From contig DASUOH010000023.1 in assembly GCA_036276735.1 (NCBI GenBank), positions 1 through 64,000 of the forward strand: a stretch of DNA of 64,000 nt, written 5' to 3'. Shown piece by piece: positions 15,518 through 23,939 of this stretch (within the stretch, counting starts at the first letter, position 1; every line of letters starts with the position of its first letter). Position numbers and translations under genes: made by a program. The notes under the pieces are model-generated. The model was not told the origin of the DNA. It saw only the letters and a program-made list of their open reading frames with translations, and searched no databases. Source of the DNA: VRUE01 sp036276735 (lineage in GTDB: Bacteria; Actinomycetota; Thermoleophilia; Solirubrobacterales; 70-9).

Positions 15518-15562
15518 GTGCGTAGACCCCCCCCCCGGCTTCGGCCAGGCCTGACCCCTCTG

Positions 15563-15589
15563 GTGCCACAGTCGGTGCCACAGTCAGAC
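15563..15589. repeat. Arm-type integrase site, right
   Basis: Two GTGCCAC heptamers followed by AGTCAGAC, 88 bp inside attR and in the same orientation as 7944-7970, with which it shares 26 of 27 bases. Between it and attR lies a CCGGTT-AC-AACCGG inverted repeat. Confidence 0.6.
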
Positions 15590-15677
15590 ACTGTTTTGGC
15601 CGGTTACAACCGGATTCAGCCGGACCAAGCTTGGCTCTGGAAGCGGGATTCCGCTCTGCCATGCGGGCGGTCGCAGT

Positions 15678-15741
15678 TCTCTCCTCCCTGTAGTAACCCC
15701 AGAAACGCCTCGCCTCCCCCGGCGGGGCGTTTTCTGTTGGG
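15678..15741. repeat. attR, 64-bp direct repeat
   Basis: Exact copy of attL including the terminator hairpin. To its left, inside the element, the sequence bears no resemblance to the putative RNA upstream of attL, so this is the partial 3' copy of the target. Host sequence resumes at 15742. Confidence 0.85.
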
Positions 15742-15762
15742 TTGGGAGATGATTCGCGCCAG

Positions 15763-16290
15763 GTGACGAGATGGCGGGGACTGATGGCAGCAGGGGCGGC
15801 GGCGATCCTCCTTTTCTTGGCGATGGCGCCAGCCGAGGACCGGATGCAGGACCGCGGACCGGGCATGGTGCCGTTCGAGTTGTCCGGGGGCCAGGACCGC
15901 GCCGACGAGATCCTCGCCGAGTGGGGCGAGGAGGGGCAGGACGCGGCGCGGGAGTCGCTATGGATCGACTTCGGCTTCCTGCTCGCCTACGGGACGCTCC
16001 TGACTCTCCTGCTCGGGCTTGCGCGCGGCGTCGCGGAGAGCCGAGGCTGGCGTCGGCTCGCGACGGTCGGGGCTGTCTTCGTCTCCTTCGGCGTCCTCGT
16101 CGCCGGCTTCGACGCGCTTGAGAACATCTGCCTGCTGCTGACGCTCGACCACGCCGGCTCTGCCTTCCCCCTCCTGGCGACGATCTTCGCCGCCTGCAAG
16201 TTCGCGCTTCTCGCCGTCGCAATCGGCTACTTGGTGCTCTCCACCGCGGCATGGGTACGCGCGGCCAGTCCGGGCACTGGAACGTCTTGA
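15763..16290 (+). CDS. Small polytopic membrane protein
   Basis: About 175 residues from GTG 15763 (TTG 15742 and ATG 15784 are alternatives; the earliest touches the att boundary). Four hydrophobic segments: about residues 8-24, 66-85 (FGFLLAYGTLLTLLLGLA), 100-118 and 138-162. The first extracytoplasmic loop contains DRGPGMVPFELSGGQDRADE, reminiscent of small actinobacterial membrane proteins with an N-terminal periplasmic loop. No function recognised. It is the first host-side gene to the right of attR. Confidence 0.7.
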   Translation: MTRWRGLMAAGAAAILLFLAMAPAEDRMQDRGPGMVPFELSGGQDRADEILAEWGEEGQDAARESLWIDFGFLLAYGTLLTLLLGLARGVAESRGWRRLATVGAVFVSFGVLVAGFDALENICLLLTLDHAGSAFPLLATIFAACKFALLAVAIGYLVLSTAAWVRAASPGTGTS

Positions 16291-16335
16291 TCTTTAAATA
16301 GATACTTTCAGAGTCTTCGACGGATGGAGGCTCAA

Positions 16336-16548
16336 ATGAGGATGAAGGCATTCGCGGCAGCAGCCGCAGCGGCGCTGACTCTCGGAATCGCGGCGCCGCC
16401 CGCCATGGCCGCCGACAAGGATTGTTCGGACTTCAGCACCTGGCGGGCGGCGCAGAAGTTCTACAAGCGGCATGGCGGTCCGCGGCGCGATCCGCACCGG
16501 CTCGACGCCGACCGCGACGGGATCGCCTGCGAGAGCCTGCGCTATTAG
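16336..16548 (+). CDS. Secreted excalibur calcium-binding domain protein
   Basis: 70 residues from ATG 16336, which has GGAGG five bases upstream (ATG 16324 lies before the ribosome site). Signal peptide MRMKAFAAAAAAALTLGIAA, ending near AMA-A. The mature part is one excalibur domain: CSDFSTWRAAQKFY, then HRLDADRDGIACESL, with the paired Cys and the DxDxDG loop that gives the family its calcium-binding prediction. Extracellular; partner unknown. Confidence 0.9.
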   Translation: MRMKAFAAAAAAALTLGIAAPPAMAADKDCSDFSTWRAAQKFYKRHGGPRRDPHRLDADRDGIACESLRY

Positions 16549-16582
16549 GGCCACGCTGCGCGGCCGTATAGCCTGACTGGCC

Positions 16583-17863
16583 ATGCAGCCGGTCGGAGAC
16601 AGCCGCGATCTCTCCGTCGTCGTCTTCGGCGCCAGCGGGATCGCCGGGCGGAACGTCGCCGCCTACCTGGCCGAGCGGGCCGGGGAGGTCGGCGCGAGCT
16701 GGGCGGTCGCGGGGCGCGACCCGGCGAAGGTCGAGCGAACGCTGGGCGAGATCGGCGTCGAGGCGCCGGAGATTCTCACTGCTGACATCGCCGACCCGGA
16801 GTCCCTTGCCGCGATGGCGCGCCGCGCCAAGGTGGTGCTTGACCTAGTCGGCCCCTACACCCTCTACGGCACGCCGGTGATCGAAGCATGCGTCGCGAAC
16901 GGCGCCCACTACGCCGACCTGAGCGGCGAGATGCCCTTCGTGCGGCGCACGATCGACTCCTTCCACGAGCGTGCCGCTTCGGCCGGCGTCAAGGTGGTCC
17001 AGGTCTGCGGCTTCGAGGCGCTGCCCCCCGACCTGGCAGTGCTGCTCGCTGCCGAGACGGCGCGGGAGCGCTGGGGCGAGGAGCTGGCCACCGCTGACGT
17101 CGACGTCAGCTTCCAACCGCCGCCGGGACGCCTCACCCTCGCCGACTCCGTCTCGGGCGGCACCCTGCAAAGCGGCGCCGAGCAGATGGACGACCCCGAA
17201 GCGGAGCGGGTCGCGGACCCGGCCGCCCTGATCCCCAACGATGCTCTCGCCGCGCAGGTACGGCAACGCAGCCCGATCGCGATCGCGCCGCGCTTCAACG
17301 CCCGCGGCGAAGTGATCGGGCCGATGACCCCCAGCCCCTACGTCAATCCAGCGGTGATCCATCGCACGATGGCGCTGAGCGCCTCCGCGCGTGGTTCCTC
17401 TCCTCAGCCCTTCCGCTACCGAGAGGGCGCGGCGGTGCCGGGCCAGATCCCGACCGCACCCCTTCGCTTCGCCGCTGCAGGCGTGCTGAGCGGGTTCCAG
17501 GCGGGCTTTGGCGCGCTGGCTCGCGCCCGTCCGTCGGTACGCCGCCGCGCGGCGGCCGCTATGCGGCGCCGGATGCCTCAGTCGGGCTTCGGCCCCACCG
17601 GCAAGGGTCTCGAGGACTGGCGATGGAGCCTGGTCGTCAATGCGGTGACCGCGGATGGTCGCCACGTCCACGTCGAGGTGGACGGCGACGGCCAACCGGG
17701 CTACCTGACGACGTCTCGGATGGTCGGCGAGGCCGGCCTCCTGCTCGCCGAGGACGGAGCGACGCCGGCGACGGGTGGCTGCCTGACGCCGGCCGCTGCG
17801 CTCGGCACCGGCAGCCTCGACCGCTTCGCCCACGCGGGCCTGCGCTTTCGCGTCACCTCCTAG
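16583..17863 (+). CDS. Saccharopine dehydrogenase-like / trans-acting enoyl reductase family protein
   Basis: 426 residues. An N-terminal Rossmann fold with VVFGASGIAGRNVAAYL (about 13-29) and AGRDPAKVE, then DLVGPYTLYGTPVIEACVAN and HYADLSGE, which define the saccharopine dehydrogenase NADP-binding family. Actinobacterial members include the trans-acting enoyl reductases of lipid synthesis, while true lysine-pathway enzymes look different, so a reductase on a lipid or polyketide intermediate is more likely than saccharopine metabolism. Soluble or membrane-peripheral. No pathway partners are adjacent. Confidence 0.85.
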   Translation: MQPVGDSRDLSVVVFGASGIAGRNVAAYLAERAGEVGASWAVAGRDPAKVERTLGEIGVEAPEILTADIADPESLAAMARRAKVVLDLVGPYTLYGTPVIEACVANGAHYADLSGEMPFVRRTIDSFHERAASAGVKVVQVCGFEALPPDLAVLLAAETARERWGEELATADVDVSFQPPPGRLTLADSVSGGTLQSGAEQMDDPEAERVADPAALIPNDALAAQVRQRSPIAIAPRFNARGEVIGPMTPSPYVNPAVIHRTMALSASARGSSPQPFRYREGAAVPGQIPTAPLRFAAAGVLSGFQAGFGALARARPSVRRRAAAAMRRRMPQSGFGPTGKGLEDWRWSLVVNAVTADGRHVHVEVDGDGQPGYLTTSRMVGEAGLLLAEDGATPATGGCLTPAAALGTGSLDRFAHAGLRFRVTS

Positions 17864-17869
17864 CGGCGT

Positions 17870-18050
17870 TTGGTCGATTTACCCCACCAGAAGGGGGTGA
17901 AGTGACCAATCGCGGCTTAATTGCAGCCGTCCGAAGCCTCCCGCGGCCTTCGGACAGCGGTCCGCCTGCCCAGCGGACCCTGCATATCTAGAGATACGCG
18001 CCCCCTCTCCCTGTAGTAACCCCAGAAACGTCCGCGATGCGGGCCGGCTC
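17870..18050 (+). other. Structured intergenic region with a third att-like core
   Basis: Between the convergent reductase and dxs genes. TTGGTC/GACCAA (17870-17875, 17904-17909) encloses ACCCC/GGGGT; two tight hairpins follow (GTCCGAAG/CTTCGGAC, 17929-17955; GGTCCGC/GCGGACC, 17959-17979). Then TATCTAGAGATAC and the 24-bp core (18007-18030) identical to part of attL/attR, and a further GC hairpin (about 18031-18046). It could be the 3' end of a second small RNA related to that at 7558-7862, or the remnant end of an older insertion at this locus. Confidence 0.45.
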
Positions 18051-18078
18051 TTTCGCCACCAAGGAGGCGCCGGGGAGG

Positions 18079-20100
18079 CTAGACCATTGAGCGCTTTGAT
18101 GCAAGGGCCGCGAGAACCTGCTCGGCGACCGACTCGCCCGTCAGGCCGACCTCCTCGCGCAAGAGCGCCGGCTTGCCATGCGTGACGTAGCGGTCGGGCA
18201 GGCCGACCCGCAAGACCCGCGCCCTGTCCCCCGGCCGATCGGCGAAGGCGTCCTCGAGGTGCTCGAGAACCCCGGAGCCAAAGCCTCCCGGCAGGACGTT
18301 CTCCTCGATCGTCACCACGAGGTCATGGCCCAGCGCCAGCCGCTCCAGCAGCTCCTCGTCGAGCGGCTTTGCGAAGCGAGCGTCGGCGACGGTCGGGCGA
18401 ATGTCGTGCTCGCCGAGCACCTCCGCGGCCTGCAGCGCCACCGAGACGCCGTAGCCGTAGCCGAGCAGAGCGACACGCTCGCCACCGGTGAGCAGCTCGC
18501 CGGTCCCGATCGGGATCTCCTGCGCCTCCGCCGGTAGCTCGACCCCCTCGGCGGCCCCGCGCGGGTAGCGCAGCGCCGCCGGTCCGTCGTGCTCAATCGC
18601 CGTGCGCAGCATGTGAACCAGCATCGCCTCGTCGCGCGGCGCCATCACGACCACGTTGGGCAGCGAGCGGAAGTAGGAGACGTCGAAGGCGCCGTGATGG
18701 GTCGGCCCGTCGTCGCCGACCAGACCGGCGCGGTCCATCGCGAAGGTGACGTCGAGCTGCTGCAGGCAGACGTCGTGGACGATCTGGTCGTAGGCGCGCT
18801 GCAGGAAGGTCGAGTAGATGGCGCAGACCGGCTTGCCGCCCTGTAGCGCCAGTCCGGAGGCCAGCAGCACCGCATTCTGCTCGGCGATCCCGACGTCGTA
18901 GTACTGCTCGGGCTCCTCGTCGGCGAGCTTCTGCAGGCCGGTCCCCCCCGCCATCGCCGCGGTGATCCCGACCACCCGCGGGTCGCGGCGCGCCTCGGCG
19001 ACGATCGCATTGCCAAACACCTGCGTGTACTGGGGCGGCGAGCCGGCGGCCGGGGGCTTCTCGAGCCGCTCCGGCGCGATCGCATCGGGCGCGTCTGATT
19101 CCTTCACCGGCACCGGCTTCGGAGCCGGCGCCCCGTTGACGATTGAGTTCGGCTTCGCGGCGTGCCATTTCTCCATCCCCTCCAGGCCGCCCTCCTCGGC
19201 GGGGCCGAAGCCCTTGCCCTTGACGGTGTGGATATGGACGACGACGGGCCGGTCGGCCTCGAACGCCTCCTCGAGCGCTTCGCGAAGGGCGCCGACGTCG
19301 TGGCCGTCGATCACCCCCATGTAGGCGAGGTCGAGCTCCTCGAAAAAGAGACCCGGCGCCCAGTAGGCCTTGATCGCCGACTTGACCTCAGGCCCCAGCC
19401 GTTCGATCCGCTTGCCGAGCCCGAGCGGCAGCTTGGTCAGCCGGTCCTCGACCTCCTCGCGGGCGTGGTACAGGCGCCGGTTCAGCCGCACCCGGTTGAA
19501 GTAGCGCGAGAGCGCGCCGACGTTGGGCGAGATCGACATCCCGTTGTCGTTGAGGACGATCACGATCGGGGTCTGCAGGCCACCGGCCGCGTGCATCGCC
19601 TCGTACGCGACGCCGCCGGTCAGGGCGCCGTCGCCGATAACCGCGGCGACCCTGCCGTCCTCGCCGATCCCCTTGCGCATCGCCTCCTTGAGGCCGACGG
19701 CGTAGCCGATCGAGGTCGAGGCGTGGCCGGCCCCCATGATGTCGTGCTCGGACTCGAAGACCGAGCAGAACGGCGCCAGGCCGCCGTACTGGCGGATCGT
19801 CCCCAGCTGCTCGCGGCGGCCGGTGAGGATCTTGTGCGGGTAGGCCTGATGGCCGACGTCCCAGAGGATCTTGTCGCGCGGCGAGTCGAGCAGGCTGTGC
19901 AGGGCGACGGCGAGCTCGCAGGTGCCAAGGTTGGCGCCGAAGTGGCCACCGATCGAGCCGATCGTGTCGATCACCTCTGTGCGGATCTCCTGCGCGACCT
20001 GCTGCAGCTGCTCCTCGTCGAGGCCATGCAGATCGGCCGGGCGCGCGATGCTCTCCAGCAGTCGCCCTTCGCCAGGCTCGTATTGCCGTTTCTCGCTCAT
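18079..20100 (-). CDS. dxs: 1-deoxy-D-xylulose-5-phosphate synthase
   Basis: 673 residues. The first enzyme of the MEP isoprenoid pathway, joining pyruvate and glyceraldehyde 3-phosphate with thiamine diphosphate. Motifs: GHFGANLGTCELAVAL near 50, WDVGHQAYPHKILTGR near 80, the ThDP motif GDGALTGGVAYEA near 158, and the second-half transketolase region DRAGLVGDDGPTHHG near 435. Length is slightly above the 630-650 aa norm because of a low-complexity linker around residue 325. It overlaps the prenyl synthase gene by 4 nt, linking precursor supply to chain elongation. Confidence 0.97.
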   Translation of the reverse strand: MSEKRQYEPGEGRLLESIARPADLHGLDEEQLQQVAQEIRTEVIDTIGSIGGHFGANLGTCELAVALHSLLDSPRDKILWDVGHQAYPHKILTGRREQLGTIRQYGGLAPFCSVFESEHDIMGAGHASTSIGYAVGLKEAMRKGIGEDGRVAAVIGDGALTGGVAYEAMHAAGGLQTPIVIVLNDNGMSISPNVGALSRYFNRVRLNRRLYHAREEVEDRLTKLPLGLGKRIERLGPEVKSAIKAYWAPGLFFEELDLAYMGVIDGHDVGALREALEEAFEADRPVVVHIHTVKGKGFGPAEEGGLEGMEKWHAAKPNSIVNGAPAPKPVPVKESDAPDAIAPERLEKPPAAGSPPQYTQVFGNAIVAEARRDPRVVGITAAMAGGTGLQKLADEEPEQYYDVGIAEQNAVLLASGLALQGGKPVCAIYSTFLQRAYDQIVHDVCLQQLDVTFAMDRAGLVGDDGPTHHGAFDVSYFRSLPNVVVMAPRDEAMLVHMLRTAIEHDGPAALRYPRGAAEGVELPAEAQEIPIGTGELLTGGERVALLGYGYGVSVALQAAEVLGEHDIRPTVADARFAKPLDEELLERLALGHDLVVTIEENVLPGGFGSGVLEHLEDAFADRPGDRARVLRVGLPDRYVTHGKPALLREEVGLTGESVAEQVLAALASKRSMV

Positions 20101-21002
20101 TCGTTCCTCGTGAAGATGTAGTCGGCGATCCCCCTCAGGTCACCGCTCTCACCAGCGGCCTCCGATAGCGCGGCGGTCGCCCTGGCGTGCGATTCAGCGG
20201 CCAGCTCACGCGCTCGCTCCAAGCCGAAGAGGCTCACATACGTCAGTTTGCCATGTCTCTCGTCGCTGCCGCGCGGCTTGCCGAGCTGCTCGTCGCTGCC
20301 GGTGACGTCGAGGATGTCGTCGACGATCTGGAAGAGGATCCCGAGCTCGTCGGCAAAGCGGCGATAGGCCATCGTCTCGGGTTCGCCGGCGGCCTCGAGA
20401 ATCAAGACGAGGCCGACCGCGGCGGCGATCAACCGCCCCGTCTTCAACGAGTGCAGCTCGTGCAGCGTCTCGGCATCGGCGGCGTTTCCCGCCACATCGA
20501 CGTACTGGCCCCCGACCATGCCACCGAGCCCAGTGGCAGCGCTCAACTCGTGCAGCGCGGCGAGCACCCGCGCCGGGTCGCCCGGCTGGTCGCAGAAGAG
20601 GCGGATCGCCTCGGCGAAGAGGCCATCGCCGGAGAGGATCGCGACGTCCTCGCCGAACTTGACGTGAGCGGTCGGCTTGCCGCGGCGCAGCTCGTCGTCG
20701 TCCATCGCCGGCAGGTCGTCGTGGATCAGCGAGTAGGTATGGATCAGCTCGATCGCACAGGCGGCCGGCAGGAAGCGCTCCGGGTCTGCGCCGAGCGCCC
20801 GCGCCGTCGCCAGGGCGAGCACCGGTCGGACCCGCTTGCCTCCGGCCAGCAGCGAGTACCGCATCGCCTCATCCAGCCCTACCGTTGCCGCCACTGCCGG
20901 GAACCGCAGGCCCTCAAGGGTCCGGTCGACCAGCGAGCGCAGATCCTCGGGATACGCGGCGGCCGGGGCCGACTCAGCGATCGTCCCGCTCCCGCGCCTC
21001 AC
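20097..21002 (-). CDS. Polyprenyl (farnesyl/geranylgeranyl) diphosphate synthase
   Basis: 301 residues. First Asp-rich motif IHDDLPAMDDDELRRGKPT near residue 97, second DDILDVTG near 240. Condenses IPP with allylic diphosphates. The residues before the first motif, including YSLIHDD, suggest a C15-C20 product, but chain length cannot be settled by eye. GTG 21002 is the start used; it overlaps the tiny xseB-like gene by 29 nt. Co-transcribed with dxs. Confidence 0.93.
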   Translation of the reverse strand: MRRGSGTIAESAPAAAYPEDLRSLVDRTLEGLRFPAVAATVGLDEAMRYSLLAGGKRVRPVLALATARALGADPERFLPAACAIELIHTYSLIHDDLPAMDDDELRRGKPTAHVKFGEDVAILSGDGLFAEAIRLFCDQPGDPARVLAALHELSAATGLGGMVGGQYVDVAGNAADAETLHELHSLKTGRLIAAAVGLVLILEAAGEPETMAYRRFADELGILFQIVDDILDVTGSDEQLGKPRGSDERHGKLTYVSLFGLERARELAAESHARATAALSEAAGESGDLRGIADYIFTRNE

Positions 21003-21153
21003 GGATGCGACGGTTCGCCTCCTCGACCGCCTCGGCCGAGAGCTCGGCCGCCTCGCGGGCCAGCTCGGCGGCTCGCTCGTCGCCTGCCTCCGAGCCCTCC
21101 AACTCGGCCGCGATCGACTCCAGCCGACTCGAGATCTCGCGCAGCCGACTCAC
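20974..21153 (-). CDS. xseB: Exodeoxyribonuclease VII small subunit-like (very short)
   Basis: 59 codons from GTG 21153, whose GTGA overlaps the nusB stop; the 3' end overlaps the prenyl synthase start. The protein is a single charged helix pair (LREISSRLESIAAELEG, then AAELAREAAELSAEAVEE) with the heptad character of XseB, which binds XseA. It is shorter than usual (65-85 aa) and xseA is not adjacent, so this may be a degenerate XseB or another small coiled-coil protein. Its location between nusB and ispA/dxs supports the XseB reading. Confidence 0.5.
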   Translation of the reverse strand: MSRLREISSRLESIAAELEGSEAGDERAAELAREAAELSAEAVEEANRRIREARERDDR

Positions 21154-21551
21154 CGCGCGCCTCGCTCCTTCACGTCGCCAGGCTGCCGCTCGCGGACCGC
21201 GGCCCCGAGCACCCCGTTGACGAAGGCCGGCGCTCCCGCTCCGCAGTACTCCTTGGCGATCTCAACCGCCTCGTCGATCGCCACCTCGTACGGCACGTCG
21301 TCGCTGTGCTCGATCTCGTATAGGGCGACCCGCATCAGGCAGCGCTCCAGCGGCGCGATTCGCTCCAGCTCCCAGCCGCGCGCGTGCCGTCCGATCGTCT
21401 CGTCGAGCCCCTCGCGATGCGCCTCGGCGCCTTCGGCAAGCTCGCGCGTGAAGGGACGGGTTTCGGCGATTAGCTCCGAGAGGGGGCGACCGGTCACCTC
21501 GCGCTGGTAGCAGGCGAAGACGGCGTCGCGGCGTTGGTCGGAGCGTCGCAT
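21150..21551 (-). CDS. nusB: Transcription antitermination factor NusB
   Basis: 133 residues, all-helical. RRDAVFACYQREVTGRPLSE at the start, ERIAPLERCLMRVALYEI near 80, and VAIDEAVEIAKEYCGAGAPAFVNGVLG (positions about 97-123) are diagnostic. Binds NusE and boxA RNA in rRNA antitermination. Coupled by GTGA overlap to the xseB-like gene downstream. Confidence 0.95.
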   Translation of the reverse strand: MRRSDQRRDAVFACYQREVTGRPLSELIAETRPFTRELAEGAEAHREGLDETIGRHARGWELERIAPLERCLMRVALYEIEHSDDVPYEVAIDEAVEIAKEYCGAGAPAFVNGVLGAAVRERQPGDVKERGAR

Positions 21552-21557
21552 GGCTAC

Positions 21558-22760
<1,203 letters not shown>

Positions 22761-22832
22761 CGAACGCCATCATGGCGAACCCACACGTTTGTTGCCAGTT
22801 AAAACGTCTAAACGTCGACTGGCCGAGTGGCC

Positions 22833-23393
22833 TCAGGCGCGCGAGACGTACTCGCCGTTGCGAGTGTCGACGCGGATGGTCTCGCCCTCGTTGATGAAGA
22901 GCGGCACGTGGACGACGACCCCGGACTCGAGCGTCGCCGGCTTGCTGCCGCCGCCCGAGGCGGTGTCCCCCTTCACGCCGGGCTCGGTCTGGGTGACCTT
23001 CATCTCTACGGCGCTCGGTACCTGGACGTCGCTGGGTCGTTCGTCGACGAAGAGGACATCTACCTCGTCGTTGGGCAACACCCATCTCATCGCCTCGCCG
23101 ACGACCGATGCCGGGATCTCGATCTGCTCATAGTCCTGGCTGTCCATGAAGACTGCAGCCTCGGCGGAGTCGTAGAGGTACTGCATCTTGCGCGACTCGG
23201 TGTGGACCGGCCGGAACTTCTCACCAGCCCTGAACGTTTTGTCCTGCACCGAGCCGTCGTCGATCTTGCGCAGCTTGGTGCGGACGAAGGCGCCGCCCTT
23301 GCCGGGCTTGACGTGCTGGAAGTCGAGGATCTTGTAGACCGACCCGTCGATTTCGATGTGCGAGCCGTTCTTGAATTGGTTGGTGGAGATCAC
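22833..23393 (-). CDS. efp: Translation elongation factor P
   Basis: 186 residues from GTG 23393 (ISTNQFKNGSHIEIDGSVYK). Three OB/KOW-like domains. The tip loop VKPGKGGAFVRTKL near residue 30 carries Lys at the modifiable position (PGKGG). Relieves ribosome stalling at polyproline, relevant here given the Pro-rich proteins in the window. The frame stays open upstream, but that extension lacks family similarity. Confidence 0.95.
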   Translation of the reverse strand: MISTNQFKNGSHIEIDGSVYKILDFQHVKPGKGGAFVRTKLRKIDDGSVQDKTFRAGEKFRPVHTESRKMQYLYDSAEAAVFMDSQDYEQIEIPASVVGEAMRWVLPNDEVDVLFVDERPSDVQVPSAVEMKVTQTEPGVKGDTASGGGSKPATLESGVVVHVPLFINEGETIRVDTRNGEYVSRA

Positions 23394-23456
23394 GGCGGCG
23401 AATCCTAGTCGCCGCCGCATCGGTTGGAAGCGGCTGGTGTCTAAGCTCCTGCGAGC

Positions 23457-23939
23457 GTGAAGCACAGCCGAGCCATAGCCCCCTTTCTCGTCGCGATGCT
23501 GGCCGTCGCGGCGGTCGCCCACGGCGCCGATGAACCAACGCGCGAGACCTACCTGGCCACCGTGGAGCCGATCTGTAAAGGCGATCGAGAGGCAACTGAA
23601 AGGATCCTCGCCGACACCAAGGACGCGATCCGGGAGGGTCGCCTGGACGCGGCGGGACGGCAGCTGATCCGCGCCTCGCGCAGCTTCAACGGGACGATCC
23701 GCCGGTTGGTCGCCGTGCCCAGGCCAGCGGCCGACGACGCGAAGCTGCAGAAGTGGTTCAAATTCCTCCGCATCCTCAGGGATCGGATCCGCCAGACCGG
23801 CGTCTATTACAAGGAAGGCAAGAAGCTGCGGGCGACCCACGAATCGATCGCCGCCGAAAGGACCGGCAACGCCGCCAACAACGTCAGCTTCTCGCTCGGC
23901 TTCCGCTACTGCCGGCTGAGTCGCTCGCGGCTGGGCTGA
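23457..23939 (+). CDS. Secreted protein of unknown function
   Basis: 160 residues from GTG 23457. Signal peptide (about residues 1-24: AIAPFLVAMLAVAAVAHGA). The mature helical domain has two Cys, in EPICKGDREA near 40 and FRYCRLSR near 151, likely disulphide-bonded, and a basic C-terminal half. The 3' end overlaps the convergent hydrolase-cyclase gene by 56 bp. Divergent from efp. No family recognised. Confidence 0.75.
   Translation: MKHSRAIAPFLVAMLAVAAVAHGADEPTRETYLATVEPICKGDREATERILADTKDAIREGRLDAAGRQLIRASRSFNGTIRRLVAVPRPAADDAKLQKWFKFLRILRDRIRQTGVYYKEGKKLRATHESIAAERTGNAANNVSFSLGFRYCRLSRSRLG

Larger units (their letters stand above)
7805..15741. mobile_element. Integrative element, about 7.9 kb, tyrosine-integrase type
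   Basis: Bounded by perfect 64-bp direct repeats (7805-7868, 15678-15741), with near-identical 27-bp motifs inside each end (7944-7970, 15563-15589). Leftward genes: replication-relaxation protein, excisionase-like, small HTH, unknown, two XRE, integrase and CHAT protease, packed with overlaps. Rightward: ArsR, antitoxin, PIN toxin and DUF2283. Leftward on the right side: membrane protein and tRNA. No conjugation (FtsK/TraB) or phage structural genes are present, so it is more like a small AICE relative or satellite than a full ICE or prophage. Excision would leave one att copy and rejoin the host sequence. Confidence 0.85.

Noticed and set aside
15527..15536. Run of ten C before attR
   Set aside because: Likely a simple homopolymer or sequencing-sensitive spot; no evidence for phase variation since it lies after a stop codon.
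16583..17863. Lysine-pathway saccharopine dehydrogenase
   Set aside because: The fold matches, but such actinobacterial proteins are generally lipid-related reductases; no lysine genes are nearby.
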